Assembly (NCBI GenBank): GCA_044344145.1
Contig: JBIJDM010000038.1
Location: 1 to 16,338, forward strand
From: JBAXGE01 sp044344145
Lineage (GTDB): Bacteria; Planctomycetota; Phycisphaerae; WQYP01
Direction: 5' to 3'
DNA length: 16,338 nt
Shown here: positions 5,975 to 12,101 of the stretch, piece after piece
Layout: every line of letters starts with the position of its first letter
Numbering within the stretch: position 1 is the stretch's first letter
Notes under the pieces: generated by a model
What the model saw: the letters and a program-made list of their open reading frames with translations, nothing else
What the model was told of the DNA's origin: nothing
The model's database searches: none
Program-made: the position numbers and the translations under genes

Positions 5975-6760
5975 TCACGGATTCGGCTGTAGACACTTCT
6001 CCGCCATACCCACCTGTCGTAGAAACGACTCGACATTATCGGGAATCGAGGTGCAGACGCCTATAACCAATGTACTCTGGGGTTGGGTGCTGGCGGACGA
6101 CTTATGGTCTATGAGCGCAATGAAAGGTGAGGACTCAACGAGTCCATATAGCGCCGTACCGGTGAATACGGGTGACCCGCTATTGGCCTGAGTAATGCCT
6201 CCGTGCATCAATCCCTTGGTGAGGGTCCATTCTGTTGTTCCCGCGCTGTCTGGCAGATAGCTGCTGATTTTCTGCGTAACCGGAACCATCGGGAACTCCA
6301 GTGCAAAAGGCTTGTCTTCTGCACCAAACGAGATATTCATCACCGTGGCACGACTAGCCTCGCCTTCGCCTGTGGGGAAGGCCAGCCGGGTCTTGAATGG
6401 CTCTGCGAAGGCAGGGGCTTTGCACAAACGCAGCAGCGCCAGGTCCTCCTTATGGGGATGCCCCACGTACAGCGCCTCGGCGTCAAAGGATTCATAGCTT
6501 CCGCTTTTGGGGTTGACGATATGCACTTTAACCCACCGCGCCCCTTCAAGTACGTGCGCACAGGTCAGCACATATGACACCCCCTCGGTATGGGCCAGCC
6601 AAACCCCCGACCCCCACTCGGTAACCTGGCAGGTACGAAAAAGTCTGGCGTCCGTGATCTGCGTCCAATCCTGATGGTCGCGGAACGTGGCGCCACCACA
6701 GCCCGCGATAGTCAGGCACATAGCGACCATCAGGATCATCAGACGGATTTGCTGCATCAT
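5975..6760 (-). CDS. Trypsin-like serine protease, predicted lipoprotein
   Basis: This 261-residue protein has a lipoprotein signal with lipobox IAGC (Cys21), so it is probably anchored in a membrane facing the periplasm. The chymotrypsin-fold catalytic triad can be read in order: the His motif LTCAHV (His69) after GSGVWLA, the Asp motif HKEDLALL (Asp106), and the Ser motif QANSGSPVF (Ser194). NSGSP replaces the usual GDSGGP, as in some HtrA-like and trypsin_2-type proteases. No PDZ domain follows, unlike HtrA/DegP. ATG at 6760 is preferred to an in-frame TTG at 6772 because GAGG (plus-strand 6767-6770) lies 6 nt upstream of it. The natural substrate is unknown. The gene stands alone, convergent with the binding-protein gene and divergent from the oxidoreductase gene. 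Confidence 0.8.
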   Translation of the reverse strand: MMQQIRLMILMVAMCLTIAGCGGATFRDHQDWTQITDARLFRTCQVTEWGSGVWLAHTEGVSYVLTCAHVLEGARWVKVHIVNPKSGSYESFDAEALYVGHPHKEDLALLRLCKAPAFAEPFKTRLAFPTGEGEASRATVMNISFGAEDKPFALEFPMVPVTQKISSYLPDSAGTTEWTLTKGLMHGGITQANSGSPVFTGTALYGLVESSPFIALIDHKSSASTQPQSTLVIGVCTSIPDNVESFLRQVGMAEKCLQPNP

Positions 6761-6859
6761 GGCTTGCCTCAAAATAAGCGTGCTTGCCGTTGGGACTCAT
6801 GGCCGTATCTCAAACACCCCAAAGCTCCGGCAACCAATCGTCCCATAATGTCCCCGACG

Positions 6860-6887
6860 ATTATACCTGTCCTCCAGCCCCAGACAA
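6860..6887 (-). promoter_or_regulatory. Candidate sigma70-type promoter of the serine protease gene
   Basis: Read on the minus strand, TTGTCT (6882-6887) is followed after 16 nt by a perfect TATAAT (6860-6865). Initiation would fall near 6853, giving a leader of about 90 nt before the ATG at 6760. The -10 box is ideal and the -35 box matches four of six positions. Confidence 0.5.
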
Positions 6888-6920
6888 ATTTACCTTCATC
6901 TTGCCCCAAATCCACCCCAT

Positions 6921-6950
6921 TTGGCCCCTCGGTCCCAATGCGGTTAGAAT
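6921..6950 (+). promoter_or_regulatory. Candidate promoter of the oxidoreductase gene
   Basis: TTGGCC (6921-6926) and TAGAAT (6945-6950, five of six consensus bases) are separated by 18 nt in the divergent spacer. Initiation near 6957 would give a leader of about 48 nt before the ATG at 7005. The -35 box is poor, so this is only a candidate. Apart from this and the minus-strand promoter, nothing else is evident between 6761 and 7004. Confidence 0.35.
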
Positions 6951-7004
6951 ATCCCCGTACGGACTTGGTTCTTGGTGCAGTTTATTTATTGCGGTTAAGG
7001 AAAC

Positions 7005-8198
7005 ATGAAACGTATCGGCTTGATGGGTTGCGGCGTGGTGGCCATGGAGGCTCATTTACCCGTATTGGCACAGATTCCCGATCTCAAAGTCGTCGCGGTC
7101 TACGACCCCAATGAAGCCGCCGCGCGGAAAGCCGCCCAACTCTTCGGCGTGCCGCGTCACACCACCAGTCAGGAAACCTTCTTCAAAACCCCCATGGACG
7201 GTGTGAGTATCTGCTCATCGGCCCCTGCCCATTATCGTAATGTTCTTGGCGCTGCCGCCAAGGGATTGCCGGTGCTGTGCGAAAAACCCATCGCCATGGA
7301 TGACCACGAAGCCATTGCCATGATCCGCGCCATGGATGAAGCCGGGCTGGGCTTCTTCATCGGCTTCTGCTACCGCTTCAGCGAAAACGCCCAGCGCATC
7401 CGCCAGATTGTCCAGACCGGCGGCATCGGCACCGCGCGGCTGCTGCGGCTGCAATATGTATGGAACCTGCATGGCCGCATGATCCCCGGCAAGACGCGGA
7501 ACAGTCTGGTCTTTAATCAGCGCCGCGAGGACCGTATGCTGGAAGGCGGGCCGATGGTGGATTGCGGCGTGCATCAGATTGACCTCGCCCGCTGGTGGCT
7601 GGGGTCCGAAGTGGTGCGGTTCGAGGGCATCGGCCAGTGGATCGAAAATTACACCGCGCCCGACCACATGTATCTGCACATGGACCACGCCAATGGCGCC
7701 CATACCACCATTGAAATTTCCTTCTCGTATGGCCACACCGCCAAGGAGCCGGTGGATCACTTTGCCTATGAACTCGTCGGCACCGACGGGGTGATTCGCT
7801 ATAACCGCGAACAACAGATTTTTGAGGCCCGCAACAGCCAGCACACCGCGCGGTACAACTGGCACGGGGAAAAGAATTTCCTGGGGCTGTATCAGGCGTT
7901 TTCGCGCTTCCTGCACACCGGCGAGGCCGAGGAACTGCCCACCGCCGATGATGGCCTGATGGCCACGCGCATCGCCCGCGAGGCGACCCAGCAGGCGATC
8001 GAAAACCGCTTTCTACCGCAGATCGAAGACACGCCCATGGAACGCCTGAACCCCGCGCCCGACGCCACCGCCACCCCCTCATCCGCCGTGCCGCAATTCA
8101 GCGACGAACCCACCCCCTGCGCCCCGACCCCCAACGTCCTGAGCCCCTGGCCCATGGACCGCACGGCGAAAGATGAGCCGTTGCCGGATGGGCTGTAA
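7005..8198 (+). CDS. Gfo/Idh/MocA-family NAD(P)-dependent oxidoreductase
   Basis: This is a 397-residue cytoplasmic dehydrogenase-type protein. The N-terminal Rossmann fold carries a variant dinucleotide motif, GLMGCGVVAMEAHLP (5-19), and an acidic residue at the end of strand two (VYDPN). The family hallmark EKPIAM (93-98) follows, where the Lys normally contacts substrate and cofactor. The C-terminal half has the motif VDCGVHQIDLARWW (185-198), with Asp186 and His190 at the usual catalytic positions, so it is probably active. Typical substrates are sugars, sugar acids and inositols; the actual one is unknown. The last 50 or so residues form a Pro-rich, probably disordered tail beyond the family core. 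ATG follows AAGGA (6997-7001) at a short spacing of 3 nt. The gene converges on the large minus-strand gene with 23 nt between them. Confidence 0.92.
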   Translation: MKRIGLMGCGVVAMEAHLPVLAQIPDLKVVAVYDPNEAAARKAAQLFGVPRHTTSQETFFKTPMDGVSICSSAPAHYRNVLGAAAKGLPVLCEKPIAMDDHEAIAMIRAMDEAGLGFFIGFCYRFSENAQRIRQIVQTGGIGTARLLRLQYVWNLHGRMIPGKTRNSLVFNQRREDRMLEGGPMVDCGVHQIDLARWWLGSEVVRFEGIGQWIENYTAPDHMYLHMDHANGAHTTIEISFSYGHTAKEPVDHFAYELVGTDGVIRYNREQQIFEARNSQHTARYNWHGEKNFLGLYQAFSRFLHTGEAEELPTADDGLMATRIAREATQQAIENRFLPQIEDTPMERLNPAPDATATPSSAVPQFSDEPTPCAPTPNVLSPWPMDRTAKDEPLPDGL

Positions 8199-8221
8199 CG
8201 TAAGCGCGATGGTACCAACAC

Positions 8222-10648
8222 TCAGCGCGCCGGCTGGGTGGCGGGTGGTCTTACCGCCAGCACAAAACTATTGGCCCGACCAATCGTACCATCCTGCGCC
8301 CGCAAGGCCCGGGCGATATTTTCCGTGGCCGGGGCCAGTTCTTTCTCGGGGGCGATTTTGTACGCCCGCACAAACAACGCCATGGCAGCCTCGGGTTGAT
8401 CGGCCAGCAGCAGCAAATTACCTTTGGCCGTCAGGCACCGATAATCCTCATCCTTATATTGCGCCAATGCCGCAATATAGTTTTTGGCGACCACCGGTAT
8501 TTGCGTCAGATAAGCCTCCGGCGCCCGTGCCCGTGGCTGGGTTGCGGCGGTGGGCGTCAACGGTTGGGTGGTGCTGCCGACCAACTGCTGCCGGCGGAAC
8601 TCGATCACCGCTTCGGGAATATCCGGATACGCCAAGGTCAGCGCCTCGGTCAGATATTGCAGCGCCGCGGGGGTATTTTTCATACTACACAGGTTGTAAT
8701 AACTCTTGGCCTCCGCCAATGCTACGGCGGCTTCGGGCAGGGCTGGTGCGGGCAATACCTCGGGCCGAGGCCGGGTGGCAGGAGCCGTAGCCGGATTACT
8801 CCGGGCATGATAGGCGGCATTTTGTGCCGTCTGCAACAGCGTTACCACCCGGCGCCGCATGAGCAAATCCAGCGTGGGCAGATCATCCGCCAGATTCGCC
8901 ACCCCATAGGTGCTATATTCCATGAGCTGCTGATCCCAACCCATTTCCCGTAATCGGTCCAAAAACTTACCCCCTTGTTTCCCAATCAAAACGCTTTTAA
9001 TCTCGGCCGGTGAGGCTTGCCGCAAATAGTCATTTACGGCCACGACCAACGCACGACGATGCGGTTGACGGCCTGCGGATATGTCTTTAAGTGCACCCGC
9101 AAGTTTATCTGCGGCAATACTCGCACCGACCACCGTACCGTCGGGCGCCGGGCGCGACGCCGGTTGCAGGGAACCAGCCCGTAGCGTTTTGAGGTTCTGA
9201 AGATATTCCGCATACGCGGCGTACCGGTCAGATTCACTCATTTTGTCATAGGCCAGTTTGGCAGAACTGGATAGACCATATTTCATGTAAAAATCGAGGC
9301 TATAGCCATCCTCGAAGCCATCCGCGCCATTTAATTGGTATTCCATTGTGGCACAGAGCTGAGTTAGTTCCGAGAGATTGCGGTGCACCACTTTGTTGGG
9401 CTGGCGTTTGGGGGTGAGTATTTTAAGCATCTCTTCCTCACGATCAATCGCCATTTTCCCATATTCGTCATACTGACGAGATGCAAGTATTTCATCAACC
9501 TGCTTTTGCGCTTGTTTCAGGTCTTCCTCGGTTACATACTGGTAAAGGGCCCCGAACTCCTGGACTTTTTTCATCCACAACACCCGCTGTGCCGGGGTCA
9601 TGGGCTTCATCGCCGCGATTTTTTCGGTGGCGATTTCCTGGGGTGACTTGGGGAGCTCAATTTTGACCGATAGCAGTGTGAACTTGTTTTTCACCGCATC
9701 ATATTTACGCAGCGCCTGGTCATAATCAATACCATACACCGCGCCGTCCAATACGAACAGATTGAACATCTTCACATCGGCATCACCGAGCCGGTCTTTG
9801 GTTAGTTTGTCGTCGGCAACCTTATACTTATACACTTGACCTGCCCACTCACATAACAAAAAACCATCCGGAACACCTACACTGACCCTAGGCGATACGG
9901 CGTGCGTTTCCGCGAGTATTTTCCCAGTCTTATTGTCTAACACCATACAATTCGGAGACGCAACCACCAGTATGCGATCTCCGCGCAGGTAGTAACCCAT
10001 CCCTAGATTGCTGGTGCAGGTCCAGTCTAACTGGGCAGTAATACTGGCCCCATAATCAAGCGTGATCGAACTGCTGTGGCTGCTATTATCCGACACCATC
10101 AGCCGTTTTTCACTGATCCAACACGCACGATGTATTGCCTCTTCGGTCTTGAAGGCCAATTCCGTCCACGTCTTACCCCCATCCTGCGTGACCAAGATGC
10201 GCCGACCCTTGACGATAGCCCCGATTTTTGTGCTGTAAAAATCCACATACAGCGGGTGCTTCACGTTACCAATAGCACGTATTTTCCCCTGCTGGTCATA
10301 ACTCGCTACACAGTATTTGCGGTCTGGAACTTTCGTCCAATCCACCTGTTCCACCAACACCACCAGCGTGTCATCGTCACTGGCCAAAACCGAGCGCAAC
10401 TTCCAATCACCTTTTTCCCCCTCAATCTGCACGAGCCCACTGATCCGCGTACGCCATAACGTAGGATCTTTTTCCGTATAGATAAGCGCCCCCTCACTGG
10501 TGCACGTATAAGCCGTTTTCGCATTGGTATAAATACCGCTGTACGATTGGGGCAATTTCGTCTCGACCTTAACATTCGAGGTCGCCCCCCAACTTGCGTC
10601 TGTCCCCATAACCCAAAGCAGCAACCCCATGATGATTACTTTATACAC
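8222..10648 (-). CDS. Large exported protein of unknown function: predicted beta-propeller N-terminal half, helical repeat C-terminal half
   Basis: I do not recognise a named family for this 808-residue protein. A signal peptide covers about 1-22 (hydrophobic core IIMGLLLWVMG, ending ASWGA), so it is exported. Residues 25 to about 340 are rich in short beta-strands with tryptophans and contain one clear Asp-box/BNR-type motif, TQDGGKTWTEL, near 154-164, suggesting a beta-propeller like those of photosystem-stability-factor or sialidase-like proteins. The rest is mainly helical. It is interrupted by Pro/Thr/Ala linkers (ATAPATRP, STTQPLTPTAATQP), and a TPR-like helical pair lies near the end (about 740-790). 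GTG at 10648 is chosen because GAAGGAG lies 6 nt upstream and the signal peptide then starts properly; an upstream in-frame GTG at 10699 has no such support. The N-terminal half looks less GC-rich than neighbouring genes. It follows the 356-residue exported protein gene by 85 nt, probably in one operon. Confidence 0.72.
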   Translation of the reverse strand: MYKVIIMGLLLWVMGTDASWGATSNVKVETKLPQSYSGIYTNAKTAYTCTSEGALIYTEKDPTLWRTRISGLVQIEGEKGDWKLRSVLASDDDTLVVLVEQVDWTKVPDRKYCVASYDQQGKIRAIGNVKHPLYVDFYSTKIGAIVKGRRILVTQDGGKTWTELAFKTEEAIHRACWISEKRLMVSDNSSHSSSITLDYGASITAQLDWTCTSNLGMGYYLRGDRILVVASPNCMVLDNKTGKILAETHAVSPRVSVGVPDGFLLCEWAGQVYKYKVADDKLTKDRLGDADVKMFNLFVLDGAVYGIDYDQALRKYDAVKNKFTLLSVKIELPKSPQEIATEKIAAMKPMTPAQRVLWMKKVQEFGALYQYVTEEDLKQAQKQVDEILASRQYDEYGKMAIDREEEMLKILTPKRQPNKVVHRNLSELTQLCATMEYQLNGADGFEDGYSLDFYMKYGLSSSAKLAYDKMSESDRYAAYAEYLQNLKTLRAGSLQPASRPAPDGTVVGASIAADKLAGALKDISAGRQPHRRALVVAVNDYLRQASPAEIKSVLIGKQGGKFLDRLREMGWDQQLMEYSTYGVANLADDLPTLDLLMRRRVVTLLQTAQNAAYHARSNPATAPATRPRPEVLPAPALPEAAVALAEAKSYYNLCSMKNTPAALQYLTEALTLAYPDIPEAVIEFRRQQLVGSTTQPLTPTAATQPRARAPEAYLTQIPVVAKNYIAALAQYKDEDYRCLTAKGNLLLLADQPEAAMALFVRAYKIAPEKELAPATENIARALRAQDGTIGRANSFVLAVRPPATQPAR

Positions 10649-10654
10649 AACCGA

Positions 10655-10661
10655 CTCCTTC
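10655..10661 (-). promoter_or_regulatory. Ribosome binding site fixing a GTG start
   Basis: Minus-strand GAAGGAG lies 6 nt before the GTG at 10648. It settles the start of the 808-residue exported protein, because translation from there begins with a short charged segment and a clear signal peptide, whereas the upstream in-frame extension adds 17 residues without a signal-like start. Confidence 0.75.
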
Positions 10662-10713
10662 GTATTGACTGCTAATTTGAGCGCGTTACCAGACTTCACG
10701 GGTCATGACTCAG

Positions 10714-10729
10714 CCGGGATTCATCCCGG
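10714..10729. other. Small hairpin just after the 356-residue protein stop codon
   Basis: CCGGGA (10714-10719) pairs with TCCCGG (10724-10729) across a 4-nt loop, immediately downstream of the minus-strand stop codon at 10734-10736. No T-run follows on the minus strand. It could weaken but probably not stop transcription into the downstream large gene. Confidence 0.35.
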
Positions 10730-10733
10730 GCAA

Positions 10734-11804
10734 TTACCGTTCTTCTCTTTCTTCAGCTTCTTCTTTATCAAACAGTGCGGCCAGTGGCCAATGCGCCCCC
10801 CCAAGTTTCGGTTTCCATTTCTTATACTGCTCATACGCATCTTGGCGTTTGCCATCTTCTATCATGTACAGAAGGTACTGATATTTGGCTTCATCGCAAA
10901 ATGCTTCCCCCTCGATCATAGCGGCCCGTGTGTAATACGGGCGGGCCTCCGGATGACGTTTGAGCCGGTCCAGACTTAGCGCAATACCAAAAGCGATATC
11001 GGCTTTTTCATTGACCGAAATACCCACCCACTCCCGGGCATCAATATCCTGCAACATCCGCAGACACTCTTCGGGTTGTCGGGCATATAACGACGCTTCG
11101 GCATAGTTGAACAGCGCCTGGCGTTGTTCAAACGAACCTTTTTGCTCCAGTTCGGCCAGTGTGAGGAAAAGCTTCTGGGCCAGGGCGTTATCCTTCACCA
11201 CGTACATCACCGGCCGGCTTATCCGCCGTAGCATGTCACGATAGCGCTCCCGGTCGGGATGCTGGGGATTATTTTGCAGATTTACGGCGATATCATTAAC
11301 TAACCGGCTATACACCGGACCGGCAAATCGCTCGCCATAAATCACCGCCACGGCATGCGCCAACCGGTAGCAATCCGCCACCCCCACCGCGGGCCCGTTG
11401 GTCGGGTTCAAGGCCGCCAGTGCCACCGTCAAACGCTTGGCGTCCAACGGCTGATCCACGGTCTTGGCCTGAAAGAACACGGCGATTTCCGGAATTTTCC
11501 CCAGCGCGGACGCCACCAGCGGGTTCGCCGGCAGCATATCCGAATCCACCGTTACCTCCGGCACCGCCGGGGCCGGACGGCCGGTCATCTTGGAACGGGC
11601 ATGCGATTGCCATTCCTGCAAAGGTGCCAAGGAGACATACACCGGCACACCCAATTCCCGCACCGGCTGGGTTGCTGGCGGGGACACAACGACACTGGGC
11701 GGGGCGGCCAAGACCGATACGCCCGCGAGGCCCCAGAGCAGCGTTCCCAATAGAGGTCCAACCCGCTGTCCCAGTACACCACCGCGCAACCGATCGGTCC
11801 ACAT
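10734..11804 (-). CDS. Exported helical (TPR-like) protein of unknown function
   Basis: This 356-residue protein belongs to no family I recognise. The N-terminus has a signal peptide: Arg residues at 5, 7 and 14, then a hydrophobic stretch GPLLGTLLWGLAGVSVLAA ending near residue 34. A linker with PPATQP follows, a style also seen at the end of the neighbouring large exported protein. From about 150 on, the sequence is helical with TPR-like spacing: FNYAEASLYARQPEECLRML near 235-255, and further pairs containing ALSLDRLKRHPEARPYYTRAA near 275-295. The C-terminus is Glu/Lys/Arg-rich. ATG at 11804 is chosen because AGGTG (plus-strand 11811-11815) lies 6 nt upstream and the signal peptide starts correctly; the frame stays open further upstream without support. 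The probable product is a periplasmic scaffold acting with the 808-residue protein encoded just downstream. Confidence 0.72.
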   Translation of the reverse strand: MWTDRLRGGVLGQRVGPLLGTLLWGLAGVSVLAAPPSVVVSPPATQPVRELGVPVYVSLAPLQEWQSHARSKMTGRPAPAVPEVTVDSDMLPANPLVASALGKIPEIAVFFQAKTVDQPLDAKRLTVALAALNPTNGPAVGVADCYRLAHAVAVIYGERFAGPVYSRLVNDIAVNLQNNPQHPDRERYRDMLRRISRPVMYVVKDNALAQKLFLTLAELEQKGSFEQRQALFNYAEASLYARQPEECLRMLQDIDAREWVGISVNEKADIAFGIALSLDRLKRHPEARPYYTRAAMIEGEAFCDEAKYQYLLYMIEDGKRQDAYEQYKKWKPKLGGAHWPLAALFDKEEAEEREER

Positions 11805-11872
11805 TGTGATCACCTGACACTTGAATGAAATAAAACGAGACTGGGGCCACAGGCCACGACATTCAGACAGCG

Positions 11873-11901
11873 ATGCTAACAGCAGCGACACTCCAGTTCA
11901 A
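11873..11901 (-). promoter_or_regulatory. Candidate sigma70-type promoter of the exported two-gene unit
   Basis: On the minus strand, TTGAAC (11896-11901) and TAGCAT (11873-11878) are separated by exactly 17 nt, each matching four of six consensus bases. Initiation near 11866 would give a leader of about 60 nt before the ATG at 11804. The -35 box lies inside the small dyad GTTC-N2-GAAC (11896-11905). Confidence 0.4.
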
Positions 11902-11942
11902 GAACTTTTTATAAATCCTCTTATAAATAAACCCACTGGCGA

Positions 11943-11968
11943 CAAAACGCCCGGCGGAATACGTTTTG
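11943..11968. promoter_or_regulatory. Inverted repeat CAAAACG-N12-CGTTTTG
   Basis: Two perfect 7-bp arms with centres 19 bp apart, close to two helical turns, lie in the middle of the divergent spacer. The geometry suits a dimeric regulator bound on one face of the DNA. No matching known operator is recalled. Confidence 0.4.
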
Positions 11969-12003
11969 CGCCACGTTTAATCATAGCAACTATGCGAACA
12001 TGC

Positions 12004-12031
12004 TTGCATCCCCCCCGCCGGGGGTTACAAT
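12004..12031 (+). promoter_or_regulatory. Candidate promoter of the GH28-like gene
   Basis: TACAAT (12026-12031, five of six consensus bases) lies 16 nt after TTGCAT (12004-12009, three of six). The spacer contains the C/G dyad at 12012-12024. Initiation near 12038 would give a leader of about 64 nt that includes the palindrome at 12065-12076. The -35 box is weak. Confidence 0.33.
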
Positions 12032-12064
12032 CCGCTGCGGTGGCGGAGGGCCTGTGGCCGCGTC

Positions 12065-12076
12065 TGTCATATGACA
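12065..12076. promoter_or_regulatory. Perfect 12-bp palindrome TGTCATATGACA
   Basis: This gap-free palindrome lies 13 nt before the ribosome binding site of the GH28-like gene, in its presumed leader. That position would suit a repressor blocking elongation, or a structural element in the mRNA. The cognate regulator is not in view. Confidence 0.45.
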
Positions 12077-12088
12077 TTATTTTTTACG

Positions 12089-12095
12089 AAGGAAG
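12089..12095 (+). promoter_or_regulatory. Ribosome binding site fixing a TTG start
   Basis: AAGGAAG stands 6 nt before the TTG at 12102. Upstream the frame closes at a TGA (12072-12074) and no ATG or GTG lies between that stop and the TTG, so TTG is the only start that keeps the conserved N-terminal strand ITAYGA with this ribosome binding site. Confidence 0.75.
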
Positions 12096-12101
12096 TCACC
12101 C

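Larger units (their letters stand above)
11805..12101. promoter_or_regulatory. Divergent regulatory spacer rich in inverted repeats
   Basis: This 297-nt spacer separates the exported two-gene unit (-) from the GH28-like gene (+) and holds no credible gene. It contains several dyads: GTTC-N2-GAAC (11896-11905), CAAAACG-N12-CGTTTTG (11943-11968), CATAG-N3-CTATG (11982-11994), CCCCC-GCC-GGGGG (12012-12024) and TGTCATATGACA (12065-12076). The octamer TTATAAAT occurs twice (11909-11916 and 11921-11928). Such density suggests binding sites for one or more regulators, but no known operator class was identified. Confidence 0.5.

Noticed and set aside
6590..7114. A 174-codon plus-strand open frame across the divergent spacer
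   Set aside because: It overlaps the serine protease start, both candidate promoters and the oxidoreductase start, has no ribosome binding site of note and a Pro/Arg/Ser-rich composition.
8173..8790. A 205-codon plus-strand open frame overlapping the end of the oxidoreductase gene and the exported protein gene
   Set aside because: It is antisense to the exported protein's coding sequence, with Pro/Trp/Arg-rich translation and no family motif.
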